From assembly GCF_021462225.1 (NCBI RefSeq), contig NC_061804.1, positions 38,988,975 through 39,052,974 of the forward strand: DNA of 64,000 nt. Reading direction: 5' to 3'. The stretch's first letter is position 1; each line of letters starts with the position of its first letter. Of the stretch, positions 1-19,712 are shown one piece after another. The notes beneath the pieces are model-generated. The model saw only the letters and a program-made list of their open reading frames with translations. It did no database searches and had not been told where the DNA came from. The DNA is from Girardinichthys multiradiatus (taxonomy: Eukaryota; Chordata; Actinopteri; Cyprinodontiformes; Goodeidae). Both the position numbers and the translations under genes were made by a program.

Positions 1-7702
<7,702 letters not shown>

Positions 7703-8965
7703 ACTGAGTCTGCGTCCCTTCAGCCCTGTGCCTCACCATCACCAAACTCACACCCAGCACTTAGCTTTGGACAAAGCAAGACTGTAACATAGCTGTGAAT
7801 AATTTATGTGGGCAGAGAAATGTCTACAGATGTTTTTGTATAAAACTAAAATGAAAAGAACCTTTTTTTTAGTTTGCTCCATGGTTTTGTGTGCATTCTT
7901 TATCCTGTATTGCAAAGTGATGTGGAGTAAGACTAAACTTTGGAATGTACAGCTACTTTAGCACTGACAGTCATGTAGATAATGTGTACAGTCGCTGTGC
8001 TCACTCTGTATGGATTGAAAATCATGGTACAAATATGCAAAAGAGTGTTTTGAAAGCTTTACTTTGACTAAATGTAAATATAGGAGTATTAAGGCTTTGA
8101 TTCAGAATGTGCTTTTTGCAATTGTTTTCTTTTCAGCATGTTCCAGAGATCCCACATACAACTATGCAACAATTGTCTGGGCTCCTGTTCTGAAAGCTGG
8201 CCTTCTTGGCACTGCTGACTGTGCACCAACAGAGGGAAACATGGCTAAATTCTCTCCACCATCCAGAATCCATAATGCAAGACAAAAGCTTTAACTGGTC
8301 AGCAGAGTTTGGGATTTTCAGATTAAACTAAATGATCATGTTTAAGAGTGATTCTATCATATGATAAATTGTAGTGACAATCTACATTCTCGTATTGAAT
8401 CTCAAAGTATTTTATTAAATGTAAAATCCCAGCTGAAACAATGACGAATTCTTTCATTCTGGTTCTGGGGAGAATGTATCCCAGTCAACACCATGACAGC
8501 ACATTTGCCCAACTTACGGTGTGTAAAGTACATGTTTTGGAAATGAGTTCTGTTGGTCAGACGGTGTGATAAAGAGCTTTCCTAAGTTGTCGTACCTACA
8601 AACACAAAAGACAAAAAAGCAAGTCTCAGTTATGGGCAGTTTGTTTCTAACTTGCAGAGATCTATTTTAGTAGTTCCTGAAGGTTTAGTTGTGCGCTTCA
8701 AACTCTGTGATATCATGTTGTGCAGTGTTTTTTAATCTAATAATAAAATGTCCACCAGAGCCATAGTGGTTAGTCAATGCGTAATGCAAAAAGAATGTTA
8801 CCTGAGAAACTCTTTTGCTGTTTACTGTGTACAGAGGGGGAAAAAAAACTTTCTAGCTCATGTACAAAAATGAGAAAAAAAGAAGCGACTGAATCTTCAG
8901 CATGTTCCTCATTTAAACTTGTGATATGTAAATTGTGCCATGTTATTAAAAAATGTGTACTTTAG
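7703..8965 (+). other. auts2: auts2 3' UTR (estimated)
   Basis: An AT-rich stretch after the TGA without a convincing ORF. Poly(A) signals seen are ATTAAA at 8414-8419, AATAAA at 8742-8747 and ATTAAA at 8945-8950. The transcript end is inferred as about 8.77 kb or 8.97 kb; transposon-derived sequence starts near 9.01 kb. Confidence 0.55.
8742..8747 (+). terminator. candidate polyadenylation signal AATAAA of auts2
   Basis: This is the only canonical AATAAA seen in the first 1.3 kb after the auts2 stop. A variant ATTAAA at 8945 is the alternative. Confidence 0.45.
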
Positions 8966-9009
8966 CTGTCTTTGACCCATTCTTTTTTTTCATCCACCTT
9001 CATAAATGG

Positions 9010-10280
9010 ATTCCATGCAAAAATATTCACAGCCATTGACCTTTTGAACATTTTGTCACATTAACAACCACAATAGTGCATCATTGTGAGGTTGAAAGTA
9101 AAGGGTACATGGGTTTTAAAATATTTAACAATAAAAATGTGAAGTATGGCATGCATATATGTTCAGCCCCCTTTATTGTTATATAAATATACATGCAGCT
9201 GCTCTGTTTCTGGCCTCAGAGGTTTATTAGAGAACATCAGTGAACAAACAGGTTCATAGAGACCAAGGAACACAGCAGACAGGTCAGGGAGAACATTGTG
9301 GAGAAGTTTAAAGTGGAGTTAGCTTATAAAACAATGTCCCAAGCTTGGAACATCTCACAGAGCTCTGATCAATCCATCTTCTAACACACTGCAAACCTAC
9401 CAGGACAGGAACAACCACCTAAACTGTCTGGCCAGGCACAGAGAGCATTAATCAGAGAAGCAGCCAAGAGCCTCAACTTTGGTGGAGCTGCACAGGTCCA
9501 TAGCTCAGGACTGTCAACAGGACAGTGATTAATTATATGTTCCACAAATCTGTTGCAAGAGGAAAGCCACGGGGAATCCAGTTTAATGTTTGGCACAAGC
9601 CATGTATGGGACACGGCATACATGGTCAAATGAGACCAACCAGAAACCTAACACTTCACGTGACCCTGAATACTCCATCTTTAATGGGGGCAATGATGCT
9701 AGTCAGAGTGGATGGGAAGATTAATGGAGTTAAATCCAGGGCAACCCTGGAAGAAAACGTTGAAAAAACTTGGCAGTGGGGCAGAGGTTCACCTTCCAGC
9801 AGGAAGACAACACTGAACATCCAGCCAGAGCTACTATGGGATGGTTTCTAGACTAGAGATGCACATTATTTTCAATCACAGTCATCATCAAAGTATCAAT
9901 GTTTGCAATACTGCAAGCATAAAGAAATGGTGAGAGGGGATATTTGTTAAGACATTATATTGTAAGTGTCAGGCATACAAGCTTTTCATATTGACAATAT
10001 TTATTATATAATTTGTCCAGTTTAATTGACTAACTGCCCCTCAAGCCCCACACCTGATGTTCTGTATATGTTTAGTGGTTGAGATGCTAAAGCTCACAGA
10101 GAGTGGTGGAAACACTGTGCAATGTTGACGATTGAAAAACGTCAAGAAAATTCTAATTGATATCATCATCACAGTTTATTAGCTATAGTATCAGGATTAA
10201 GTTCTTAATAAAGTCCAGGCTTAGTTTAGATCAAACCATATTCATGTTTTAAAATGACCCAGTCCAAGTCCTGATTTAAA
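9010..10280 (+). mobile_element. degenerate Tc1 element, family A, with nested insertion
   Basis: It opens with a family A inverted-repeat sequence (ATATTCACAGCC...TTTTGTCACATTAAC). The plus strand then encodes [12 protein letters not shown] and IVEKFKVELAYKT, a clear Tc1 transposase N-terminus, from about 9265. Coding similarity continues to about 9850 (GKLVR-like region and a QQED-like motif), is cut by roughly 365 bp of another repeat, and resumes at about 10,216 (ATCAAACCATATTCATG, then a segment resembling SPDLNPIE). Many frameshifts; a dead copy. Confidence 0.75.
9851..10215 (-). repeat. dispersed repeat nested in the Tc1 copy
   Basis: This block interrupts a Tc1 coding relic. Reverse-complemented, its CCACCACTCT...GTGAGCTTTAG core matches the sequence at about 27,680-27,740, so it is a multi-copy repeat. 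No ORF; class unknown (non-autonomous DNA transposon is my guess). Confidence 0.55.
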
Positions 10281-10569
10281 TACAAGAAGAACAAAAAAGT
10301 AATAGCCTTTATTGTGATTTATTGTGAGGAAATTCAGGTGTATCAGTAGCAAAGTGACAGGCAGATCAAAGCATGCAGATACACAAAGATAAGAATATAA
10401 AAACAAAGTAAGAATAAGAGACAGTTCTGTAATGGCAAATTTACAGTATAAAAAATACTGTGCAGTTACTCTAGGAGTACGGAGTCCGGGGCCCTTTATT
10501 AGGGGCCATTCGCTCTCTGTACAAGCCATGAAAATTGATGTTCATGGACACATTGCATTCTATTTGAGT

Positions 10570-10670
10570 AGCAAAAGGTGGTTCTATAAAGAGAGAGCAA
10601 ACTTCTTGAATTTGTATTTTTATAAAAGTTTGAAAACCATTGTCAGGCAGAACATCACTTATAATTCCAG
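10570..10670 (+). mobile_element. family A Tc1 3'-end fragment
   Basis: A short stretch with AAAGGTGGTTCTATAAAG followed by AAAGTTTGAAAACCATTG, which matches the sequence just before and after the transposase stop in family A Tc1. It may be the displaced end of the 9.0-10.3 kb copy. Confidence 0.4.
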
Positions 10671-12330
10671 TAAAATGCAAGAAACTTGTGTTTACAATGT
10701 GAAAAAATATCACACACTTTTCCACTTTATATTCAATGGAGGAAAACTGGGTACATCTGAAAACAACCTATTACATTCCTTTCATTATCCGTTGCTTTTA
10801 GAGGAGTATAACAGTCTACAGAGAACCTAACAGGGTGCAATAGCATAAGGTGCTGGCAGGCTGCAAAATGACTTGACACTTCTCTGCCAAGTGACACTTC
10901 TGCTTGGTTTAATAACAGTACTCTGAAAACATCAGCCACCTTCACCGATGAATCGTCATTGTGTTCTCATCAGAGGATGCAACAGTTATTGACATTCCCA
11001 TTACGCTGAATAACCACAGCATTCATGCACCCTTCTCAGACTAATGTTTAGCACTTAGTCAGGCATCTATCAAAAGCCGGCTCAATTCAGTAGAGCTGGG
11101 AAATGTGAGATGCTTTTATTCCTTCCAAGTAAATACCTCCTGCCTCTGAGGCGGACTCTAATTTTCCTTTTTGCAGGCATAAAAGACTCTAGAGGTCTTT
11201 GAATGTGGGAGGTGTGCTGTAACTAGTTCAGCTTAGTTAATAGACATGAAGAAATACATTAGACGCCAGCTCTTTTCAATAACCTGAATGGGAGATTTTC
11301 CTTCTGTTACTGAGTCTGATCTATGCTATTCTTAGGCAAGTTGTATTTTTATGGATTCATTTCATCCTTGAACAATTACAGAGCTCTCACTCAGTCCTAA
11401 ATGTTAATAATGAATATCATTAAGCAACTAAGTGAAAAATGAAAAATACTCTCGTCTCACATAGTTCTATCTGTTAAAGTGAGAGTAATAAACAGCTACA
11501 AATATAAAAATAAACAATTCTGACATTTCAAAAAAAATCATTAGTGACCAATATAGGGACTTTTCTTTTCATTTTTCTTTTCAATAAAAGTCCTAAATCC
11601 TCCATTTGTGGAGACTGTCAGCTTTTTGTGTAGCAGCAACCACAGCCTACCTGACGCTGTTTTCCGTGGTTCAGAGGGGTCCATAAGTTCTAAGTAGGGT
11701 TTATGTCCGTTGAAGAAGGGTTCCATGTCATTATGTTTTCATCTTTAAGGCCTTCACTGGCTCACAATACAGTGGAGTCCATCGATTTATGCAATGGAGC
11801 AGTGTCCTGCAGAAACATCTTGGTTTTCTTAAAAGATTCTGACTTTTTTCTCTACCACTGCTTGAAGGAAGTGTCTATAAACTGGCAATAGGTTTGAGAG
11901 TTGAATTTTAGTCCATATTCTACCTAGGTTATTAATATCAGCCCCTACCAGTACCCCACCTCTACTTTCCTAGTGTCTAAGAGGAAGTAGATTTGTGACC
12001 CACCCACAGGCCCACTCATCTGGTCCGTCAAGAGTCACTCTCAGCTCATCGGTCCATGAAGTTGTTTGCCCCAGTCTTAATATTTCAACCTCTGTTTCTT
12101 GTTCTTTGGTGGTTGGGTTTCAACTTTCTTTACGTCAGCCATGTCTCTGATCACTGAACACCTGGTTGCTGTGCACTGTTGGTCAGCTGGCTGATATAGA
12201 ATTAGTACACTTTTCCCTTGGATACAAGAAAGACAAAGGTGGTTGTTTGAAATATTTCTGAAAACAGAAAACACAGATAGTTTTGGTGTAGAAAATAAAA
12301 GAGCCCCAATTCATTGCTCCAATGAGCTCT
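10671..12330. other. intergenic DNA, no gene seen
   Basis: AT-rich single-copy-looking sequence with no ORF of coding quality. A moderately GC-balanced block at about 10,960-11,240 could be conserved non-coding DNA, but nothing in it is diagnostic. Confidence 0.5.
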
Positions 12331-12334
12331 TTTT

Positions 12335-12690
12335 ACCATACATCCATTTTCTATACCCGCTTCTTCGATACAGGGTCACGGGGGAACTGGTGCATTTCTC
12401 CAGCGGTCAACGGGCAACCTGGACAGGTCGTCAGTCCATTGCAGGGCAACACAGAGACACAAAGGACAAACAACCATGCACATACCCATTCATGCCTAAG
12501 GGCAATTTGGGAGACCAATTAACTTAACAGTCCAACAGTGGAAGGAAGCCGGAGTACCCGGAGAGAACCCATGCACAAAGAGAACATGCATCCCCCCATG
12601 CAGAAAGAACCAAGGGCAGGAGTTGAACCCAGGACCTTCTTTCTGCAGGGCAACAGTGCTGCCAACTGCACCACTGTGCAGCCCTGCTAT
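12335..12690 (-). repeat. dispersed fish repeat with RTE-like tail (longer copy)
   Basis: On the minus strand it ends in a GGGTATAGAAAATGGATG-type tail. It contains the landmarks of a very common fish repeat: CCTGGACAGGTCG, GTCCATTGCAGGGCAACACA, GCCGGAGTACCCGGAGAGAA and TTGAACCCAGGACC. A second, shorter copy lies at 32,022-32,245. It has no coding ORF. A retrotransposed short element is likely, because the second copy has target duplications. Confidence 0.65.
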
Positions 12691-13404
12691 TTGTTCTCCC
12701 ATAAAAATCTAAATAAAAGCTCATGACTTGACTAGAAGATGACAAGATGAAAATGTTGGAGGGAGATGAAATGCAGTCAAATTTAATTTTAGTGTTGTGG
12801 AAATGAGGGTTGAGTTGGAACCTATGAGAGGCAGTAGGTGAATGACAGTTTGCATCCAGCAGAAGGTGAAGGGGTAGTGTAGACTTCTTAACATTGAAGG
12901 ATGCCCAGGGCAGTGCTTGGTGGAGTCATCTGTCTCTGACAGTTTCCTGTTTGCAGCACCCAGTGATTATTGGCCAGTAAGGCCAGAGGCCCTAAATTTG
13001 AATTCTTGAAGCACTTCATATATACGTCTGTCCACTAAATCTGCAGTAAACTAAAACTAGACTAAAACAGTGACTATCGGCTAAATTCAGACTAAAACTA
13101 GATTAAAACATGCTAGCAGCAAGACCAATTAACCAGCTAAAATCACGTTTAGATCCTTAATAAAGGACAGAATGACCTAAATATCCGCCACTTTACACAA
13201 AAAAAGGCTCACTTTGTAACTACATTTAATGGATGCATATTCTAAAATGAGAATATTCTGAAAATGAGAATTAAATATTGACTGCAATGATCAAAAATCA
13301 CAATGGAAGAGTAGGCATAAAAGCTGGTTTTCTACTTCAAATGAAAGCAATTTTTGTACTTTTTGAAAATTATTTTTCAGTAGCCTGAAACTTTGGCAGT
13401 TTTA

Positions 13405-13570
13405 GTCAAGGTTACCACACCCTGAGATTCTCATACAGGCCCATGCCTGGCCTTATGTGACTGTTTGGCAGCCTTTCTAGACGATTCCATGCTGCAACTA
13501 AAATAAAGTAAGAGAAAGGGAGTGAACGTCGTTCTCAGCCAGGGGCCCCGCTCTGGAGTATAATACACTG
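13405..13570 (+). repeat. dispersed repeat, copy 1
   Basis: GAGATTCTCATACAGGCCCATGCCTGG-like sequence (around 13,420-13,448) recurs in diverged form at about 49,217-49,247, and both are followed by a GTGAACG...GGGGCC block. Class unknown. Confidence 0.4.
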
Positions 13571-14439
13571 TAGCTTGGCCTGTCAACCAGTAGAGGCCGA
13601 CAAATCACAAGAAGTTAAATCCTCCAGTACCCCTCTTGTGCCTAATTATTTTTAAACACTGAAATCTGGAGACCCATAATTTTCAGAAAAACAACATTTT
13701 TCAAACAAAGCAATAAGCAGAACCAGAATGATGAGACCTGTATCATAAACACTGGTTTCCACTGTATTTCTTTTACACTGTGAACTGAAAAGGGATTATT
13801 GACAGGACAATGTTAGAGATGGGGGAAGCTGACAAAATGCAGTTAAGGGTGGGAGAATTACCAGTTATAGTATCAGTGCCCAACAAGAAAAATGGCTGCC
13901 TCATATTTAATTATTGTAAATACTCAGATTAGATAGATGGGATTACAACTGCTCAAAATAATATAAAAGAAAATATGAAAAATATTTATTTTTGCTTCCA
14001 GTCCCCAATAGCATCATCCAAGTTTCACATGTTAAGGAAATTAAGGATACATACTTTAATGGTTTAGTTCTGTGAGTGAGAGGGCTCACTGTGAGCACTA
14101 GAAGGCCTAGCAATCAAAAGCAACCAGTTTTCCCTCAATCAGGTCTGACTGGTTTTCAGCAGGACAAACACTGAAGGATCAGACTTTTTTCTTATTCATT
14201 AAATGCATCAAAACTAACAACTCCCACTTTTATTTTGGCCTTTAAATGCTCAGATAAACATTATGTTCTTTGATGCACTTTGTTTTGAGTTTAGCTAACA
14301 GACAGGTTAGAGACGTTTGCTCTGGTGCATAATTAAAGATAATCTTGTAATCTCTTCATTTTCTGTTGGATCCAAAACTTTTACCCGTCTCAAGAAACTT
14401 GAAGCAAGTTTTATCTTTAATGGTGAATATTTGTCACAT

Positions 14440-14800
14440 CTACAGTGAAACTCAAAGTGTGCACACTGCTGTTAAAATTTCAAAATGTTTATAAATTATT
14501 TCTAAACTTTTTCCACCTTTATAGTGACTTAGATCCTGCACAGATTTATAGAAAATAAACACATTTTTAGGTGTTAAAATCAAAAATCTGACTGAAAACT
14601 AAAATAAAATACAGGTTACGGGGTATTCCTAACAGATTTGTTTTTCAGTTGAATTGTCTAGAGTATGTCACATTAAAGGTGGAGACGTTTGGAAATTATT
14701 TATTATGGTTAAAAAGCCTGGAATTTCAACAGGGGTGCCTACAATTTTAAAACCCATTAAAAGTCTATTGGTAACACAAAGGTTACACAACGGTTATATT
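14440..14800. mobile_element. probable Tc1-like terminal/UTR fragment
   Basis: AT-rich sequence with AACAGGGGTGCCTACAATTTT, a phrase common at the ends of fish Tc1 elements. No transposase motif here; it may pair with the coding relic at 15.94-16.3 kb. Weak evidence. Confidence 0.35.
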
Positions 14801-15939
14801 TTGGAGGCAGGGGACAATCTGGGGAATGACCTTTTTCTCAGAGAAACAACTGAGAAAAATACAAAAAAAGATTATTTTTTTTACCAACTGAGGGTCTGAC
14901 GTGACCACAGGAATCCCAGAGAGTCCAAGAATATAACTGTGTTATTGCTTTGATCCTTGGTTTGGTCTTTTTGTAAAAGAATAGTCAGCGCACACAGCTT
15001 CAGAGTCCAAGTGAAATGATGGGTTATGGACAACATCCAAAACTGATAACCAGACCTCACTGGGATTCATTTCCGATCTCCTGATTCCATCCCTGCTTTA
15101 ATTTTGAAGAGCCGTTCAATTCCTTTTCAGTCAAACATCTCGGAGAACAGCAGCACCATTCTGCTTCAGACTAATACAGACTATAAAAAGCTTAAACAGT
15201 GATTTCTGAGAAGTGACTAAAAAGTCCTAAAAATTGCAATAAAGTCTCCTTCCGCTATGACACAGCACATAATACGCTTACTGGCACCCCTATAAATTCT
15301 ATTAAAATAAACTGGACAGTGCATTTTATCTTCCTTTATCCTTTATCAGACTTATAGGAAGTTGTCATTACTAATCTATTATTTCCTGTTTCCCTATGGT
15401 TTAATTAAGAGATGACACAGAGGCCCGTTTCTCTAAGCCACCCCTGATAAAGGAAAGGAAAACCATTGGATTCAATTAAGGCAGATGTATGTTGATATAA
15501 ATCAGCAAAGAGCACCAAGATAAAAGCATCAGTTAAGCCCAAAACTATTCATACTCTGCTGAATATCTTCCAATCATTCTCTCTGCACATTCCCTGTCTG
15601 AATACTGCCAATAAAAAGATCTAAGTAGTGGCGAGGAGATCTTCCGATCTTAAAGATCTGGTCCTCATCACCGAAGACAAAAAGTCAAAATACCAGTGGA
15701 AACAAGCAAAAAGCCGGACAGCAATTATAAAACGGCTTGAATGCTGTAATGCCAGTGAAGATACATCATTTCTGATATGCCATTTTCTTTTAGAAATTGT
15801 AAATAAAAACAGATAAATTACTTTTTTACTGCCATGTCCTCTAACATGCTTACATTACATGGCGTCCTGTACTATGTGCTTAAAAGACCAGGCAATTTGA
15901 ATTACATTTGGTATCTGGTAGGTCCACCACAAAGCTGAA

Positions 15940-16290
15940 AATGGGTATTTATTGAGTCTTTCAGCAGGATAACGATCCAAAACATGTGGCCAAAAAAACA
16001 CAGACACAAAATTATTTTATTCCGCAGCCAACACAGTCCCTAAACCTAAATCCTATAGAAACCCTTTAAGATGAGCTGAGGAGCAGAGAGCATAAGAGAG
16101 GCGCCAGGAGTAAGAAACATCTAGAAAAGTTGTGCAAAGAGGAACCCTCTCCCTCACTGAATTCTGAGAAAGCTTGGGTTTTACCTCAGCTTTTAGTGTG
16201 AGGTTATGCTACTTCAATACAAGAGGAATTTATTTAAAGGGGTTTTACACATCTTTACCAAGGGTGTCAATAAATGTGGATAGCTCTGTG
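15940..16290 (+). mobile_element. degenerate Tc1 transposase C-terminal fragment
   Basis: The plus strand encodes QQDNDPKHVAKKT followed by a PTQSLNLNPIE-like stretch, the second Asp and the Glu motif region of a Tc1 DDE transposase. It ends with AAGGGTGTCAATAAATGTGG, typical of a Tc1 3' end. Only a remnant of about 350 bp survives. Confidence 0.65.
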
Positions 16291-17789
16291 GTAATACCCG
16301 TGAATTTGTGACACATCTGAAATGTCAACAGAGACAGAGTGGAGCCAAGGAAATGGCTGTCTGAGGAATCCACACAAAACACTGGTAACGCTAACCTATA
16401 ATTAAATTATAATGTTATTATTTAAACACATTAAACAGTGTTTAGAACAATTCATTGTAAATGTAATCATATGTGTCTTATGATCATTTATAAAACTAAC
16501 AATAAGACTTGATCCTTTGTGAATATTTGGAAAAGCGTCCAACAATGTACTGACAATATTAATCTGCAGTTTAGAGTACATAATACAAATTATAGTGCTA
16601 ACTGCTCTACTGTACCCTTGATCAAAAATCAAATGAGGCAAATATTGCTGAAGAATTTGTCTGGATGTCAGGAAGGCATTTCCAGGCTCAATACAAGCTT
16701 CCAGTCAGTGAGATCTGAGAGCTGGATGGAGGTTTTTGAGAAAACACAACCACCTGAATGTAAAGTCTTCACCAAACAACGAACGGGCATCTACAAACTA
16801 CAGCTAATGAGATAAAATGAAATAAAACTAAATGTTTGACATTTTGCACTTGGTTACTACTTGGGGCCCTGGAGCCAGTAAATCAGAGATAATGTTTGAC
16901 AGGACAGCTGAACTGAAGCTCTATCACAAGTGGATCAGACAGATCCAAGCTAAAGCATCCAACTAGAGCAGACGTGGTTGTGTTAAGCAGATAACTTGTT
17001 CTACAGCAAGTTTAAGTTCCATGTTTTAAAACACTACAGTTCCTCCTCAGAGGATTAGAGGGATTTCTTCAGGCTTTCAGAGATATTTCACCATGGTGTA
17101 GTGGCATAAACCTCCCACCAGTCTCTGCCTTGGGAACACAAGATGGCATCAGAGTACACTAATGTAAAGTAAAGCCAGACAGAAAATGACTTATCATGTG
17201 GAGGCCACCTGAAACAGTAGAAGAACCAGTTTGGCAGCTTCACTTCCTATGACCAGCACCAAATGCTTGGTATTTGAACATTAATCATGCTGTCAAACTG
17301 GAAGAACTACATAAACTACCAAGAAGACACTCCTTACGATTTCTGCTTCTATTGAGTCTGAGCACAGCTGAGAAGCGAACAGAGCTCATTCTGAACCGCA
17401 AAGTCCAGCATCCACCTAGATTGTCTGTCAGATAAAATTCAGCACGCCTGTTTCTGCTTCTGAGCCCGTGTAACATCAGCAAACAGAAACGTCCGACGCC
17501 TCACTGCCACTGTAAACAAAACCTGCCTCAGGGAAATGACTAGTTTCTAAGTAATCCAAAACACACAAGATCATGTGCAGCATGATAAACAAAGCTATCT
17601 ACAAACCCATTATGGCAGCACACAATGCACATTACATATCTTCTGGAGCACGAAAAATTATTTGTCCCATATGAAAAAAATATTCTCAGCATTTTTTTCC
17701 CCTGCTGAGAACAATTCTAATCACCACAGAAAATTATCCCCCAAGTAGAAATGGGAAGACATCCCATTCTCAGCAGTTCCTCCTGGTGG

Positions 17790-17960
17790 TTCCACCCTAC
17801 TGAGAAATAAAAATAAAGGCCTGCCAGCGCTGCTGTTGGGCTGGGATTAATTTGATGCTCAGCCTTTCCAACAGCTCGTTTGCTCGTCATTAGCTGAATC
17901 GTGTAAATGGGGAAGCATATCTGGGTGGCAGGGGGAGCCTAATGTTACATGTTTGAAAAG
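17790..17960. promoter_or_regulatory. candidate conserved non-coding element
   Basis: A balanced-composition block without ORF or repeat features, containing GGGATTAATTTGATG and CTCGTCATTAGCTG (homeodomain-type ATTA/TAAT cores). It stands out from the AT-rich surroundings. Judged from texture only. Confidence 0.25.
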
Positions 17961-18594
17961 GATCAAAAGAGGACGACGCTGTCGCCAAACTAAATGCTGT
18001 AATAAGAGTGCAGCCCTCTACTAAAGCCAAGATAATGATCCTAATGATTTAGATGTACAGTATGTATCCACATTGACTACTGAGCTGGACTGGCTGCTGT
18101 GTTGGATTCACGTGTTCAGATGTCATCTCTAAGTTCTTGGCTACATTTGAGTGTATTTTAGCATTAAGCATAGGCAGATATCAGATTAATTATTTCTTTT
18201 ATCATACTAATTTTGAGTAGAAATATCACTATTTATTTGTTTTAGCACAAAAAGTATAACATGCATAACATGATTTAATAATGTTTGATTTAAAACATAA
18301 AAGCAACAATTATTTCAACTGCTACAAAAATAATATATAGGTTATTACAGTTAGGAATGTTATATACATAGTTACTAAAACCGAAATCACTCATATTTCT
18401 GGCAGATTTAAAGTTATTTTCATTCAGCCCACAAGGTTATTTGTCTTAGGAAAAGGCACTGGTATCTCCCAAAATACAGACACTGCACAGGGCATCATTT
18501 TGTTTTAGTCGCATCAAAATGTGACTAAAACTAAAAGCCATTTCCGTCCAAAAGACTAAGACTAGGAAGAAAAGAATAAGACAGCATTTAAATC

Positions 18595-18810
18595 CTTCTT
18601 ATAATTGCTCAGTTTTTTTGTGTAGTTTTTTTTGCATGTTTCCACTGTTTTGATTATTTGCTCCAGGTCTTTCAGGTTGGAAGGCCTCCTTACTATTATC
18701 CTAATCTTTAGCTCTTTCTACATATTCTCTATCAGATCCAGGTTAGGAGTCTGACTGAGCCACAACAATACGTTAATATAACTTTCAGTCAGATTCATGG
18801 ATCATTTTGG
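18595..18810 (-). mobile_element. Tc1 fragment, antisense
   Basis: GCTCCAGGTCTTTCAGGTTGGA and the following ATATTCTCTATCAGATCCAGGTTAGGAGTCTGACTGAGCC match the reverse complement of the SPDLNPIEN region of Tc1 transposases. It is cut off by the LINE that starts near 18,840. Confidence 0.55.
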
Positions 18811-18839
18811 CCTAACTGGATATATATATTATATGTTGT

Positions 18840-19712
18840 TCATTTGTTTTTTATACAGAAACTTAAGCAAAGATATAGAAGAAACAACCACTGAATTTCT
18901 ATCACCTAAAGAACATCTCCAGGATTAAAGGACTAATGTCTCAGCAGGACCTAGAAAAAAAACTAATTCATGTGTTCATCTTTAGAAGAATTGATTACTG
19001 CAACAGTGTCTTCACAGGTCTGCCTAAAAAGTTGATCAGACAGCTGCAGTTGATCCAGAACGCTGCTGCCCACATCCTCACTAGAACTAAGAAAGTGGAG
19101 CTCATCACCCTGGTTCTAAAGTCCTTACACTGGTTCCCTGTAGCTCAGAGAATAGAGTTTAAAATACTTCTGTTAGTCTATAAATCACTGAATGGCTTAG
19201 CACCAAAATACATTACAGACTTGTTGTCAGTGTATCAACAACCCAGACCTCTCAGGTATTCTGGCTCAAATCTACTCTGCAGAACCAGAACCAGAACCAA
19301 ACAAGGAGAAGCAGCTTTTAGTTCTTATGCTCCACTAATCTGGAATAAACTCCCAGAAAACTGTAAAAGCGTTGAAACTCTAAGTTGCTTTAAATCAAGA
19401 TTAAAAACTTATTTGTTTAGAGTGGCCTTTGACTGGGCCATCTAAACATTATTGGTTAAATTTTTAGTCCTTTCATTTTCTTATCAATCATTTATCATAA
19501 ATTTTTCATTCTTTATCTTTTTTATTACCATATTATCATTTTAATTATAAATTTTTATTCTCTTTAAATATTTGTGTTCGTTAATTATTTAATTGCCTTT
19601 ATGCCACTGTAATGTACTTTTCCTATTAAGTGTCTTTTTATTTTTTGTCATATGCAGCACTTTGAATTGTCTTGCTACTGAAATGTGTTATATAAATAAA
19701 CTTAAATTTTGT
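18840..19712 (+). mobile_element. L2-type LINE, 3' end (RT C-terminus), 5'-truncated
   Basis: The open frame at 18,936-19,445 (169 codons) encodes IDYCNSVFTGLPKK, LIQNAAAHILTRTKK, LVLKSLHWFPVAQRI, LNGLAPKYI, GEAAFSSYAPLIWNKLPE and SRLKTYLF. This is the C-terminal tail of an L2/CR1-group reverse transcriptase. The 3' end carries GCAGCACTTTGAATTG and ATAAATAAACTTAAA, as in fish L2 tails. The RT core and endonuclease are absent, as expected of a 5'-truncated insertion. Since no stop interrupts the remaining frame, it may be fairly young. Confidence 0.85.

Noticed and set aside
10432..10830. 132-codon plus-strand ORF
   Set aside because: It covers a Tc1 3'-end fragment and AT-rich DNA, has no domain, and its codons look random. 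It is not a gene.
12600..12690. tRNA-like TTGAACCCAGGACC block
   Set aside because: No foldable tRNA is present. The block is part of the dispersed repeat and recurs without tRNA features.
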